The notes beneath the pieces were generated by a model. That model did no database searches and was not told the DNA's origin. It saw only the letters and a program-made list of their open reading frames with translations. From NCBI GenBank assembly GCA_012270965.1, contig JAAXHJ010000011.1, forward strand, positions 1-64,000: a stretch of DNA of 64,000 bases, read 5' to 3'. Made by a program: the position numbers and the translations under genes. This DNA is from Candidatus Palauibacter poriticola (GTDB taxonomy: Bacteria; Gemmatimonadota; Gemmatimonadetes; Palauibacterales; Palauibacteraceae). This document shows, piece after piece, positions 43,751 through 53,633 of this stretch (position 1 is the first letter of the stretch; every line of letters begins with the position of its first letter).

Positions 43751-46700
43751 CAGTGCGCCTCTTCGCCTTCCCCGGCCGCGGCCGGTTCGCCGTGTCCGCC
43801 GGCCGCCATGTGCCGGTGCGTGACGTCTTCGAGGTAGGTGATCGCGGGACGCACTCCGAGTTCTCCGAACGCGTGGTAGCCGCGGGCACTCTTGGCCTTG
43901 AGGGAGACCTCGCTCTCGGGATCCTTGAGGTTGCCAAAGGTGATCGCGTTCGTCGGACAACTGGACTGGCAGGCGGTCATCACCTCGCCGTCCATTACCG
44001 TCCGCCCCTCCTCCTTGGCGTCGATCTTGGCCTTGTTGATCCGGTGCACGCACATCGTGCACTTCTCCATCACCCCTACTTCGCGAACGGTGATGTCCGG
44101 GTTGAGCTGGAGATTCAGCGGCCAGGCGAAGGCCCCCCCGTCGCCGCGGCCTCGCGCGTCGTGGTTGAACCAGTTGAAGCGCCGGACCTTGTAGGGGCAG
44201 TTGTTGGCGCAATACCGCGTGCCGACGCAGCGGTTGTAGACCTGAACGTTCAGCCCCTCGGGGCTGTGGTACGTCGCGTAGACCGGACACACGGGCTCGC
44301 AGGGCGCGTCGCCGCAGTGCTGGCAGAGCATCGGCTGCTGCACGGTCTGGAACCCGCCGTCGTCCGTCTCCTCCTCGAAGCGGTGGATCCGCATCCACGA
44401 CATCTCCCGCCCCAGCGCGGCCTGATCCTCGCCCACGGTGGGGATGTTGTTCTCCGAGTAGCAGGAGGTCACGCAGGCGCCGCAGCCCGTACAGGCGTTG
44501 AGGTCGATGACCATGCCCCAGCGGTACGGGCTGTTCGGATCGGAGTCCCAAGCGGCCTCGACCATCTCGATGAGGTCGATCTCGTGTTCCTCGATCTCGT
44601 GCAGCGCGTCCTCCACGTTCATGGCGTGGACGATTTCGCGGCCGAGGTCGTCGGTGGAGCCCTGCGTGACGACGAGCCGGGCCGTCTCCCCGGTGGCCGT
44701 GACGGTGACCTCCGTTCCGGCGTACGCCAGTGCGCCGGAGCCTGAGTCCGCGTTCGGCGCGAGGAGGTCGAGCGGGTTCACGCCGCGGCTCCGCGCGTAC
44801 CGGCCGTATTCCGTGTGCCCCTGTCCGAGCGGGATCGCCACCGTATCGGGACGGATGCCGCGGTAGACGTAGACCGGCGCCTCGATGGCGCCTCGGTCGG
44901 ACTCGACGCGGACGAGATCGCCGCGTTCAACGCCGAGTTCGTCCGCCATGTCGGGGTGCATCTCCACCCATGAGTTCCACACGACCTTGGTGATCGCGTC
45001 GGGTTGCTCCTGCATCCAGGAGCGGTTCGCGCCCCGGCCATCGTAGAACTGGGCCGTCGAGTAGACGACGAGTTGCGTCCGGGAGGGTGGCCGCGGGAGC
45101 GCGAAGCCGCCGACGGCGTCGCCCATGGGAGCCTCGTCCCCACCGTCCCCACCGGTCCCCGCACCATCGTCGCCCGCCCATGCCGCCGCCGAGGCGCCGC
45201 CGCGCCGGAGCGCGTCGAGCCATGCGTCGTGGCCGCCGAGCCGCTCGGTCCAGGCGTTCCGCAGCACGGTCGCGTAGTCCGTCCCGCCGAACCCGCCGCT
45301 CTGTCCCGCCGCGTTGGCGACGTCGAGCAGCAGATCCTCGCGCTGGCGCGTGTCGAACACCGGGTGCATGAGGGGCTGTCCGAGCGCCATCGCGCCGCCC
45401 GCCAGTTCGGCGTCGCACCACGACTCGAGCGCGTGGTGGCACGGGAGCACCCAGCCGCAGGCCGCCGCCGTCTCGTCGAGGTGTGGGGTGATCGCGACGG
45501 TGTTCGCCACGTTGGCCAGCGCCTCGCGGAAGCCGGCGGCGGCGGGGAGCGCGTAGGCGGGATTGCACCCGGATACGATGAGCGTCCGCAGCTGGCCGGC
45601 CCGCATGCGCCCGATCAACGCCTGCACGTCCGCGAAGCTTGCCGTCGTACCCTCGGGTGCGCCGTCTCCTGGAAAGACCGAGCGGCCTACCGCGCCCAAT
45701 ACCTCGTTGAGCGCCGCAACCGCCTGGTGCGCCTGCCGGGCATCGGCTCCCTGCGACTCGAGCCCGGGCGGGATCGCGACCGCGTTCTCCGCAGCGGCAA
45801 GTTCCTCACCGAGCGCCCGGATCGCCTCGGCGGAAACCCCCGCGGCGTCCGCCACGGACTCCGGCGTCACGCCGGACATTCCGGCCGGAAGCGCGACACC
45901 CCTCGCAGCCGCAACGACGCTGGCGACCGCCAGCGCCACGGTGCCTTCGGTCCCGGCCCGCGCTTCGATCCATTCGTCGGCGTTGGCACCCGTCAGCGAA
46001 AGGCGGGGTCCGACGAATGTGAACTTGGCGTGGTGGTGGGCCTCGATGTCCCGCGCCGCCGCGAAACCCGCCGACATCTGCGTCGGGGAGAGCCACGTGC
46101 CGAGGAAGTCGGCCCCGAAGCAGGTGATCCGATCAGCCGACGAAAGATCGAACCGCGGCGTGCCGGTGCCGCCGCTCACGTCCGCGGTTCCGGTCGCCAA
46201 CGCGTGGTTCGAGAACGGCTCCCACGCGATGTGTTCGACCCCCATCACGCGGGCCCAGTCGGCGATGAAGCGGCCCGTCGTGCCCGTGACCCGGCCCGTC
46301 AGGAGCACCCCGCCGCCGACGCGAACCGCATCCGTGAGCGCGGCCGTCGCATCCTCCCAACTCGTGAACCGGAAGGGAGGGGCCCCTTCCTCCTCCGCCG
46401 GATTCCGCTGGAGCGGCTGACTCACGCGATCGGGATCGTAAAGGTCCTGCAGCGTCGAGTGCGTGAGCGACGAAAGGCCGCTCGTACCTCCCCCGAACCG
46501 ATCGTTGGGGCTCAGGCCGAGGACGCGGCCGTCCCGCACCTGCGCATGGACGGCGACCGGCTCCGGCCCCGCGTCCGGCAGCAGCGTCGCGTACGTCTCC
46601 GAAACGCCCGGCGTGATCCCCTCTTCCTCGACGAGGCGGGGGATGAGCTTGTCCCCGAAGTCCGGCGGGCCGCACGCCGCCAGCGTCGCGGCACCAGCCC

Positions 46701-46842
46701 CGGAAGTCCCCAGCACCTTCAGGAAGCGGCGGCGGGAAGTGCCCGTCCCGTTCGCTGCGGCGCCGTCGGGGGCGCCGGCTTCGGAGACGGCGCCCCCCGA
46801 GCAGCTTCCGCCGCAGCCGCAGCCGTCGTTTAGTAGTGACAT
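43750..46842 (-). CDS. actB: Alternative complex III subunit ActB (molybdopterin-like plus ferredoxin-like)
   Basis: 1030 residues from ATG 46842. A Cys/Gly-rich start (CGCGGSCSGG) precedes a Tat signal (SRRRFLKVLGTSGAGAATL). The large domain resembles molybdopterin oxidoreductases but, as in ActB generally, is expected to lack the cofactor. The C-terminal third is a four-cluster ferredoxin-like domain: ACTGCGACVTSCYSENN, CQHCGDAPCEPVCPVYA, RCVGTRYCANNCPYKVRRF and EKCTMCVHRINKAK. It moves electrons from quinol to ActA. It overlaps actA by 13 bases. Confidence 0.95.
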   Translation of the reverse strand: MSLLNDGCGCGGSCSGGAVSEAGAPDGAAANGTGTSRRRFLKVLGTSGAGAATLAACGPPDFGDKLIPRLVEEEGITPGVSETYATLLPDAGPEPVAVHAQVRDGRVLGLSPNDRFGGGTSGLSSLTHSTLQDLYDPDRVSQPLQRNPAEEEGAPPFRFTSWEDATAALTDAVRVGGGVLLTGRVTGTTGRFIADWARVMGVEHIAWEPFSNHALATGTADVSGGTGTPRFDLSSADRITCFGADFLGTWLSPTQMSAGFAAARDIEAHHHAKFTFVGPRLSLTGANADEWIEARAGTEGTVALAVASVVAAARGVALPAGMSGVTPESVADAAGVSAEAIRALGEELAAAENAVAIPPGLESQGADARQAHQAVAALNEVLGAVGRSVFPGDGAPEGTTASFADVQALIGRMRAGQLRTLIVSGCNPAYALPAAAGFREALANVANTVAITPHLDETAAACGWVLPCHHALESWCDAELAGGAMALGQPLMHPVFDTRQREDLLLDVANAAGQSGGFGGTDYATVLRNAWTERLGGHDAWLDALRRGGASAAAWAGDDGAGTGGDGGDEAPMGDAVGGFALPRPPSRTQLVVYSTAQFYDGRGANRSWMQEQPDAITKVVWNSWVEMHPDMADELGVERGDLVRVESDRGAIEAPVYVYRGIRPDTVAIPLGQGHTEYGRYARSRGVNPLDLLAPNADSGSGALAYAGTEVTVTATGETARLVVTQGSTDDLGREIVHAMNVEDALHEIEEHEIDLIEMVEAAWDSDPNSPYRWGMVIDLNACTGCGACVTSCYSENNIPTVGEDQAALGREMSWMRIHRFEEETDDGGFQTVQQPMLCQHCGDAPCEPVCPVYATYHSPEGLNVQVYNRCVGTRYCANNCPYKVRRFNWFNHDARGRGDGGAFAWPLNLQLNPDITVREVGVMEKCTMCVHRINKAKIDAKEEGRTVMDGEVMTACQSSCPTNAITFGNLKDPESEVSLKAKSARGYHAFGELGVRPAITYLEDVTHRHMAAGGHGEPAAAGEGEEAH

Positions 46843-47633
46843 GCCGCGCAATCCGTGGGAGCCCGGGTCCGGCCGTAGTCCGTGTCGATGTCTCTCGGGT
46901 AGAACCCCTCCGGTTGACGGGGCGCCGGCGCCCGAGGCGGCGGGTTGTCCCGCGCCAACGTGTGGTCGGTCGCGAGATCGCCCTCGGAGGGAGCCTGCCG
47001 GTGACACTCAAGGCACCAGCCCATCGTGAGCGGCGCCCACTGGTAGACCCGGTCCATCTCCTCGACCGGGCCGTGGCAGTCCTGGCACTCGAGGTTCCGC
47101 ACGTGGGCCTTGTGACTGAACTGCACGAACTCCGGCAGCTTGTACACCCACTCCCATTCGATGGGCTCGCCTCGCGATTCGTACCCTCGCAACTCCTCAA
47201 CCGGAGGCAGCCCCGTGCCGGCGATGCGGTGGCACCCCATGCAGACATCGAGCGATGGAACGACGCCCGACACCGACCGCTCCGTCCCCACATGGCAGTA
47301 CATGCAGTCGATCTGGAGGTCCGTGACGTGGAAGCGGTGGTTGAACGGGATGGGCTGCTCGGGTCCGCGACTCGCGTTCTCGTGATCGTAGATCGCGCGC
47401 CACTGGGCGGGCATCGTCGCGAGACCCTGCTCGTCGGCGTACTGGGCGGACGCGGCGGCCGTCTCGCCCTCGCCCTGCGGATCCGCGTTTTCCTGCCCGT
47501 GAAGGAAGGAGGACGGATCGAGGCTCGCGGCCGCGAGCTCGAGTTCGCCGGTGGAAGGGCGGTACAGCGCCAAGGCGGTGGCGCCGAGGGCCGCAGCGAT
47601 GACGCCCGCGGCCGCGCGAGAGCTTATCTTCAT
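46830..47633 (-). CDS. actA: Alternative complex III subunit ActA (pentaheme cytochrome c)
   Basis: 267 residues from ATG 47633. N-terminal hydrophobic anchor or signal (GVIAAALGATALALY). Five CxxCH sites (CMYCH, CMGCH, CQDCH, CLECH, CAACH) match the five hemes of ActA, with the usual FNHRFH and FSHKAH distal-His segments. First gene of the act operon; it receives electrons from ActB on the periplasmic face. An intergenic region of about 220 bases separates it from the divergent tRNA cluster. Confidence 0.94.
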   Translation of the reverse strand: MKISSRAAAGVIAAALGATALALYRPSTGELELAAASLDPSSFLHGQENADPQGEGETAAASAQYADEQGLATMPAQWRAIYDHENASRGPEQPIPFNHRFHVTDLQIDCMYCHVGTERSVSGVVPSLDVCMGCHRIAGTGLPPVEELRGYESRGEPIEWEWVYKLPEFVQFSHKAHVRNLECQDCHGPVEEMDRVYQWAPLTMGWCLECHRQAPSEGDLATDHTLARDNPPPRAPAPRQPEGFYPRDIDTDYGRTRAPTDCAACHY

Positions 47634-47771
47634 CCGCCTCTCTGAGGGGGAATCGACGATGTGGGTCGCCCGCCCGCCTCCGCCGTCGGAGGCGCGGGTC
47701 GCGAACAAGGTAAAGCCCGTTCCGGTGGATGCAACCTTCGTCGGGGACCGTCGATCCGGTGCCCGTGGAGG

Positions 47772-47800
47772 TTGACCGATCCAGGTCGTCCCCTTAGCAT
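47772..47800 (+). promoter_or_regulatory. Promoter of the tRNA cluster
   Basis: TTGACC (47772-47777), 17-base spacer, TAGCAT (47795-47800). A perfect seven-base inverted repeat (CGAGCGG ... CCGCTCG, 47809-47837) lies between it and the first tRNA, in the future leader of the transcript. Confidence 0.6.
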
Positions 47801-47850
47801 GTGTCGTCCGAGCGGGCTCCCACCCGGGGTCCGCTCGTCGTGTCTTCGGG

Positions 47851-47924
<74 letters not shown>

Positions 47925-47941
47925 TCGAACCGCCGCTGCAG

Positions 47942-48016
47942 GGGGCTGTAGCTCAGTCTGGTTAGAGTGCCGGTCTGTCACACCGGAGGTCGCGGGTTCA
48001 AATCCCGTCAGCCCCG
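47942..48016 (+). tRNA. tRNA-Asp(GTC)
   Basis: Acceptor GGGGCTG/CAGCCCC, anticodon stem CCGGT/ACCGG with loop CTGTCAC (anticodon GTC), discriminator G as expected for Asp. CCA not encoded. Confidence 0.95.
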
Positions 48017-48038
48017 TTCCGAAGGGAGCACCGAGCGA

Positions 48039-48112
48039 GGGGCCGTAGCTCAGTTTGGGAGAGCGCTTGAATCGCACTCAAGAGGTCGCGGGTTCAAATC
48101 CCGCCGGCTCCA
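48039..48112 (+). tRNA. tRNA-Ala(CGC)
   Basis: Acceptor GGGGCCG/CGGCTCC contains a G-U wobble at the third pair, the alanine identity element. Anticodon stem CTTGA/TCAAG with loop ATCGCAC (anticodon CGC). Confidence 0.93.
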
Positions 48113-48187
48113 CTTCCGTCGCGTCGACTCGCGGCAGCCCCGGCGAGACTCCCGCCAAGGGCGGCACGGGGTAGCGGCCGGCGGCTC

Positions 48188-48259
48188 GCCACCGTAGCTC
48201 AGGGGTAGAGCACCGCATTCGTAATGCGGCGGTCGTCGGTTCAAATCCGACCGGTGGCT
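48188..48259 (+). tRNA. tRNA-Thr(CGT)
   Basis: Acceptor GCCACCG/CGGTGGC, anticodon stem CCGCA/TGCGG with loop TTCGTAA (anticodon CGT). Confidence 0.93.
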
Positions 48260-48309
48260 CTGGCGGGACCCCCCGGCCCCGCGGAGGCAGGCTGGAGGGA
48301 GCAGGACAC

Positions 48310-48382
48310 GCGGGTGTAGCTCAGTCGGTAGAGCGCAACCTTGCCAAGGTTGAGGTCGCCGGTTCGAATCCGGTCACCCGCT
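48310..48382 (+). tRNA. tRNA-Gly(GCC)
   Basis: Acceptor GCGGGTG/CACCCGC, anticodon stem CAACC/GGTTG with loop TTGCCAA (anticodon GCC), discriminator T. Confidence 0.95.
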
Positions 48383-48454
48383 TTTCGTCGCCGGCTCGCC
48401 GACCGCTTCGGCGAGCCCGGCGCCGCGCCTCGCGCGCGACCTCCACACCACCCT

Positions 48455-48528
48455 CGGGGCGTGGCTCAGTCCGGTAGAGCGCTGCGTTCGGGACGCAGAG
48501 GTCCCCGGTTCAAATCCGGGCGCCCCGA
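48455..48528 (+). tRNA. tRNA-Pro(CGG)
   Basis: Acceptor CGGGGCG/CGCCCCG, anticodon stem CTGCG/CGCAG with loop TTCGGGA (anticodon CGG). Its 3' end is the start of a direct repeat that recurs 116 bases downstream. Confidence 0.94.
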
Positions 48529-48685
48529 TTCGGAAGCCTGGTCATGTTGGCCGGGCGTACTGTTCCGCCCGCCCGGTCCGCCAGGCCGCCCCCCGGATTA
48601 CGCGGGCCGCCGGAGGCGGTCGTAGCGAACTCCGGGCGCCCCGATTCGGAAGCCTGGTCATGTTGGCCGGGCGTACTGTTCCGCC
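48515..48685. repeat. 55-bp direct repeat covering the 3' end of tRNA-Pro
   Basis: Copies at 48515-48569 and 48631-48685 are identical in the part checked, beginning tccgggcgccccga (tRNA T-arm and acceptor end) and running through tgttccgcc. The 61 bases between them hold nothing recognisable. No integrase gene is nearby. Confidence 0.85.
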
Positions 48686-48888
48686 GCCTCGTCAGCTTCG
48701 AGCGAAGTGCGCCTTCCGTGCGTAGCGCCTCGCTCGCCGCACGAACTGCGCACCGTTCACGCTCCCAATCCTCGTACTCTGCCGTCCAAGGGCGTTGGCG
48801 GGATTGCCCCTGAACATGCCAAGCAACGTCATCCCGCGATCAAAGCCGTCCGACGCAATCAGTGACCCGAGAGGGATGGCCGGTGGTG

Positions 48889-48917
48889 TTGACAAAACGC
48901 ACACAATGTGTGATCCC
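48889..48917 (+). promoter_or_regulatory. Promoter with embedded palindromic operator
   Basis: TTGACA (48889-48894), 17-base spacer, GATCCC (weak -10). The spacer contains most of a perfect 13-base palindrome, CACACA-A-TGTGTG (48900-48912), a likely site for autorepression by the following antitoxin-like gene. Confidence 0.55.
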
Positions 48918-48938
48918 GTCCCCGGCGTTGACGGCGAA

Positions 48939-49124
48939 ATGATGACCGCGCGTCAGGCGGCTCGCAGCACGTTCAAGAAGACCCGTCGCGTCAACCTCAG
49001 GGTCACGGAACGCGACTTCGATCTTGCCCACGCCCGGGCGCGCGAGGAGGGGATCCCGTACCAGACCCTGCTGTCGAGCGTGATCCACAAGTACCTGTCC
49101 GGCCGTCTGATCGAACAGAGATAG
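48939..49124 (+). CDS. Orphan CopG/BrnA-like antitoxin
   Basis: 61 residues from ATG 48939 (a longer frame from 48795 would span the promoter). Core: RVNLRVTERDFDLAHARARE then EGIPYQTLLSSVIHKYLSGRL, which matches the C-terminal ribbon-helix-helix of BrnA/CopG-type antitoxins. The toxin partner normally encoded upstream is absent; only noncoding sequence and a tRNA-derived repeat lie there. The promoter palindrome suggests continued self-regulation. It ends two bases before the convergent ahcY gene. Confidence 0.65.
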   Translation: MMTARQAARSTFKKTRRVNLRVTERDFDLAHARAREEGIPYQTLLSSVIHKYLSGRLIEQR

Positions 49125-49126
49125 CG

Positions 49127-50617
<1,491 letters not shown>

Positions 50618-50630
50618 GGTCTATCTCCTT

Positions 50631-50703
50631 CGGTGTTCAGGCAGCTCTCGGTTGCTCAGGCGCCTCTCGGTGTTCAGGCACCTCTTGGTGTTCAGGCAGC
50701 CTT
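50631..50703. repeat. Four 18-19 bp tandem units between sahR and ahcY
   Basis: Units cggtgttcaggcagctct, cggttgctcaggcgcctct, cggtgttcaggcacctct and tggtgttcaggcagcctt. The last unit contains the end of the sahR gene; the array fills the sahR-ahcY junction up to 14 bases before the ahcY start. Confidence 0.8.
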
Positions 50704-51657
50704 CCCGGCGGTGGCCGCGAAGAGCGCCGGCCCGGAAGCCTCCGGCTCGGGGGCGAGCGGAATGTGACGATACGCTTCGAGGCCGGCGAGACGCGTCCAG
50801 TCCCGCATCTGATCTTCCGTGAACCCGAGCCACAGGTGGCCCATGGTTTCGCGGTACTGCTCCCTCTCGTGCGCCCGCATGTCGAGAACGACGAGCCTCC
50901 CGCCCGGAGCCAGGGCCCGCGCGGCCTCCGCCAGGACTCGGTGGGGTTCCACGGTGAAGTGGAGAACGAGCATCAGCACGGCGAGGTCGAGTTCCCCGTC
51001 GTCGACTGGGAGCGACTCCAGTTCCCCCTCTCGAACATCGACATTGTCGCGCTCGCCCAGCCGAACGGCGGCCGCGGCCAACATCTCCGGCGACCGGTCG
51101 ACCGCGATGACCCGCCTCACGAAGGGCGCGACTAGGTTCGCGAGCGTCCCGGTGCCCGTGCCGAGGTCTCCGACGACCCACTCCGGATCGAGCAGACCGA
51201 ACAGCGCCGCGAACCGCGCGTCCGTCCCGTACAGATCATCCCGCACGGCATCCCATTCCGCCGCCGACTCCGAGAAGAAGGCAACGGCGCGCTCTCGCCG
51301 TTCGGCCAGCACGCTCCGCGCCCGCTCCGCGTCGTCCACGATCCAGCGGGCGCCCGCGAGCGTCCCGACCGTGACCTGCCACAACTCCCGGGCCGCGGGG
51401 TCGAGCGCGCTCTCCATGCGGTAGAACCGGGTCTTTCCCTCCTGTCGCCGGCGCACCCAGCCGTCGTCGGCGAGCACCCGGAGGTGCCGCGAAGCCGTGG
51501 ACTGCGGCAGTTGCAGCACGCTGACCAGTTCCGACACGGTGAACTCGTTCCGATCCAGCAGAGTGAGAATCCGGAGTCGGCTCTCGTCCCCGAGAGAGTC
51601 GAAGCGGGAGAGCAGATCCCGCGTCGGAGCGGTGCCGGCCCCCGTCATCGTATCCAC
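50692..51657 (-). CDS. sahR: SahR-type ArsR regulator with SAM-methyltransferase-fold domain
   Basis: 321 residues from GTG 51657 (ATG 51648 is an alternative). An N-terminal ArsR winged helix (DESRLRILTLLDRNEFTVSE, LQLPQSTASRHLRVLADDGW) is fused to a class I methyltransferase fold (VVGDLGTGTGTLANLVAPF, then VIAVDRSPEML and LAVLMLVLHF). This is the domain layout of SahR, the SAH-responsive repressor of the methionine cycle in Proteobacteria. Its place directly upstream of ahcY supports the same role. An ArsR-methyltransferase of other function (e.g. arsenic-related) is less likely; no ars genes are seen. Confidence 0.82.
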   Translation of the reverse strand: MDTMTGAGTAPTRDLLSRFDSLGDESRLRILTLLDRNEFTVSELVSVLQLPQSTASRHLRVLADDGWVRRRQEGKTRFYRMESALDPAARELWQVTVGTLAGARWIVDDAERARSVLAERRERAVAFFSESAAEWDAVRDDLYGTDARFAALFGLLDPEWVVGDLGTGTGTLANLVAPFVRRVIAVDRSPEMLAAAAVRLGERDNVDVREGELESLPVDDGELDLAVLMLVLHFTVEPHRVLAEAARALAPGGRLVVLDMRAHEREQYRETMGHLWLGFTEDQMRDWTRLAGLEAYRHIPLAPEPEASGPALFAATAGKAA

Positions 51658-51659
51658 AA

Positions 51660-51675
51660 ATCCAAATATATGGAT
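51660..51675. promoter_or_regulatory. Candidate operator of sahR
   Basis: ATCCA-AATATA-TGGAT, a five-base inverted repeat around an AT-only centre, three bases before the sahR GTG. In this GC-rich region an AT-rich palindrome stands out and is a likely autoregulatory site. Confidence 0.5.
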
Positions 51676-51811
51676 GTGATAACGTGAACGCCAGAAACCT
51701 ATACCGCCGGCGAACGCAAAGCATGGATCCCGATGCCCCTCAGGTGATCCGGCAGGTGAGCGCCCACGCGCTTGACCGGATCGCGGGATGGGCTAGCTTC
51801 ACCGTCCACAT

Positions 51812-51885
51812 CGGGGCGTGGCGCAGCCCGGTAGCGCGCCTGAATGGGGTTCAGGAGGTCGCGAGTTCGAATCTCGCCGCCCCGA
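51812..51885 (+). tRNA. tRNA-Pro(GGG)
   Basis: Acceptor CGGGGCG/CGCCCCG, anticodon stem CCTGA/TCAGG with loop ATGGGGT (anticodon GGG). CCA not encoded. It stands alone 54 bases upstream of an amidohydrolase gene. Confidence 0.95.
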
Positions 51886-51938
51886 TTTCTTCACATCGCA
51901 GCACATGGGTTTCGTTGTCCTTCTCCGGAGTCGGGACC

Positions 51939-53504
51939 ATGGCCTCACGATCGGTTGTCGCGACGGTCGCTTTTCTCTCCCTCCTCTCCCGGCCGGGTCC
52001 GGCAACCGCGCAGGAAGCTCCCGCGCCGCTCGCCATCGTCGGGGCGACGATCATCGATGGACACGGCGGTGCCCCCATCGTCGATGGGACGATCGTCATC
52101 GAGGGTGGTCGGATCGCCGCCGCGGGTCCGAGGGGCGGCGTCTCCCTCCCTGCGGGCGTCGAGGTCATCGATGGAAGGGGCAAGTTCGTCACGCCGGGCT
52201 TCGTGGACACCAACGTCCACATGTCGCTCGCCTTCGGCCGCGGCGCGCGGGTGGAGGAGCACGCGGCCTACTGGGCGCACCACGAGCAGCTCATCCTCCA
52301 AGGGCTCCAGCTCCACCTCAAGCACGGCGTGACGACCGTGAGGGACAGCTACGGCGTCCTGCGTCCGATGCAGCGGGTCAAGGACAAGATCGACTCCGGC
52401 GAGACGGTCGGCCCGCGCACCTATCTCGCCGGCAACATCGTGGGTTGGGGCGGCCCCGCCTCCGAGACGTTCGCCGGCCTCCCCGAGTCGGAGATCAGCT
52501 TCTTCGCCGAGCGGATGAACGATGAGATCACGCTCGGAAGCGGCGAGGAAATGATGCATATGACGCCCGACGAGCTGCGGGTCGCGATCAACGCCTACCT
52601 CGATCACGGGCCGGACTTCATCAAATACGGCGCCACACACCACTTCAACTATCCGGCGGGGATCTCGTTCTCGCCGCGCGCCCAGCGGGTGATCGTGGAG
52701 GAGACGCACAAGCGCGGCCTCGTGGTCGAGACGCATGCCACGAGCCTTGAGGGCCTTCGCCTCTCCATCCTCGCCGGCATCGACCTCATCCAGCACCCGG
52801 ACAACGTCGGGAACCGCACGATCACCGATGAACTCGTCGACATGATCGTGGAGCGCGGGATCGTGTGCTCGATGCTCGTCAACCAGTTCACCGGCCCGAG
52901 CTGGCAGTTCCACATCCGCAACATGGAGCGCGCGCGCGAGGCACTCGCCGAAGCCGATGCCCGGGAGCGCCGGCGGCGCATCCCCCCGACGAGCGCCGAG
53001 ATCCGACGCCGCGTGCAGGACACCGGCCTTCCGCAGCCGGGGTCCGTGATGGAGGGACGGTGGACAACGAAGCGCACGAACGCGAAGAAGCTGATCGAGG
53101 CGGGCTGCATCGTCACCGTCGGCACGGACAACACGCTGTTCGGTCGCGGCGGCGTGGCGGCGGACTTCCTGCGCGAGGAACCCGAGAACATGGAGCACCA
53201 GTTGCCCGGCCTAGGGACGATCTTCGCGATCGAGGGACTGGTTGAGCTTGGGATGACGCCCTTGGAGGCGATCACCGCGGCCACCAAAAACGGCGCCATC
53301 GCGAGCAAGGCGCTCGACGAGTACGGTACGCTGGAGGCGGGGAAGGCGGCCGACATCGTCGTCCTCGACGCGGATCCGCTCGACGATATCGCGAACATCC
53401 GCCGCCTCTCGATGGTCATCAAGGGCGGCCGGATCGTCGACGCCGAGGCGCTCCCCACGAACCCGATCGCCCTCGACTGGGCCGCCCAAACGCCGAGCCG
53501 GTAG
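51939..53504 (+). CDS. Secreted amidohydrolase
   Basis: 521 residues from ATG 51939; the longer open frame upstream is read through the tRNA and is not coding. A signal peptide (SVVATVAFLSLLSRPGPATA) precedes an imidazolonepropionase/prolidase-like amidohydrolase: VGATIIDGHGG, GFVDTNVHMSL (HxH as NxH), FIKYGATHH (Lys that would be carboxylated), VVETHATSLEG (His), LIQHPDNVG (His), TVGTDNTLF (Asp) and the C-terminal KAADIVVLDADPLDDI. One first-shell His is Asn, but the rest of the binuclear site is intact, so activity is likely. Substrate unknown. Confidence 0.85.
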   Translation: MASRSVVATVAFLSLLSRPGPATAQEAPAPLAIVGATIIDGHGGAPIVDGTIVIEGGRIAAAGPRGGVSLPAGVEVIDGRGKFVTPGFVDTNVHMSLAFGRGARVEEHAAYWAHHEQLILQGLQLHLKHGVTTVRDSYGVLRPMQRVKDKIDSGETVGPRTYLAGNIVGWGGPASETFAGLPESEISFFAERMNDEITLGSGEEMMHMTPDELRVAINAYLDHGPDFIKYGATHHFNYPAGISFSPRAQRVIVEETHKRGLVVETHATSLEGLRLSILAGIDLIQHPDNVGNRTITDELVDMIVERGIVCSMLVNQFTGPSWQFHIRNMERAREALAEADARERRRRIPPTSAEIRRRVQDTGLPQPGSVMEGRWTTKRTNAKKLIEAGCIVTVGTDNTLFGRGGVAADFLREEPENMEHQLPGLGTIFAIEGLVELGMTPLEAITAATKNGAIASKALDEYGTLEAGKAADIVVLDADPLDDIANIRRLSMVIKGGRIVDAEALPTNPIALDWAAQTPSR

Positions 53505-53577
53505 TACCGCCGGGTCCGGAGCTGGCCAATCGGACGCGACGCCTCGGATCCGGGGTGTTCAGTTGTGGTTTTGGCCG

Positions 53578-53633
53578 GCGTCGGGGCAGCAGCGTCGGGG
53601 CAGCAGCGTCGGGGCAGCAGCGTCAGGGCAGCA
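53578..53633. repeat. Four 14-bp tandem units at the end of the CocE-like gene
   Basis: Units gcgtcggggcagca (three times) and gcgtcagggcagca. The TGA of the minus-strand hydrolase gene lies in the last unit; the other units carry CGA at that place. Fourteen is not a multiple of three, so changes would shift frame beyond the stop only. Confidence 0.8.

Noticed and set aside
50618-50700. A possible SAH riboswitch upstream of ahcY
   Set aside because: The space is filled by four short tandem units and a Shine-Dalgarno; I could not find the SAH-riboswitch core, and a protein regulator is present instead.
51684-51938. An N-terminal extension of the amidohydrolase gene
   Set aside because: The open frame is read through the tRNA-Pro(GGG) gene; the signal peptide begins at the ATG at 51939, which has a ribosome-binding site.
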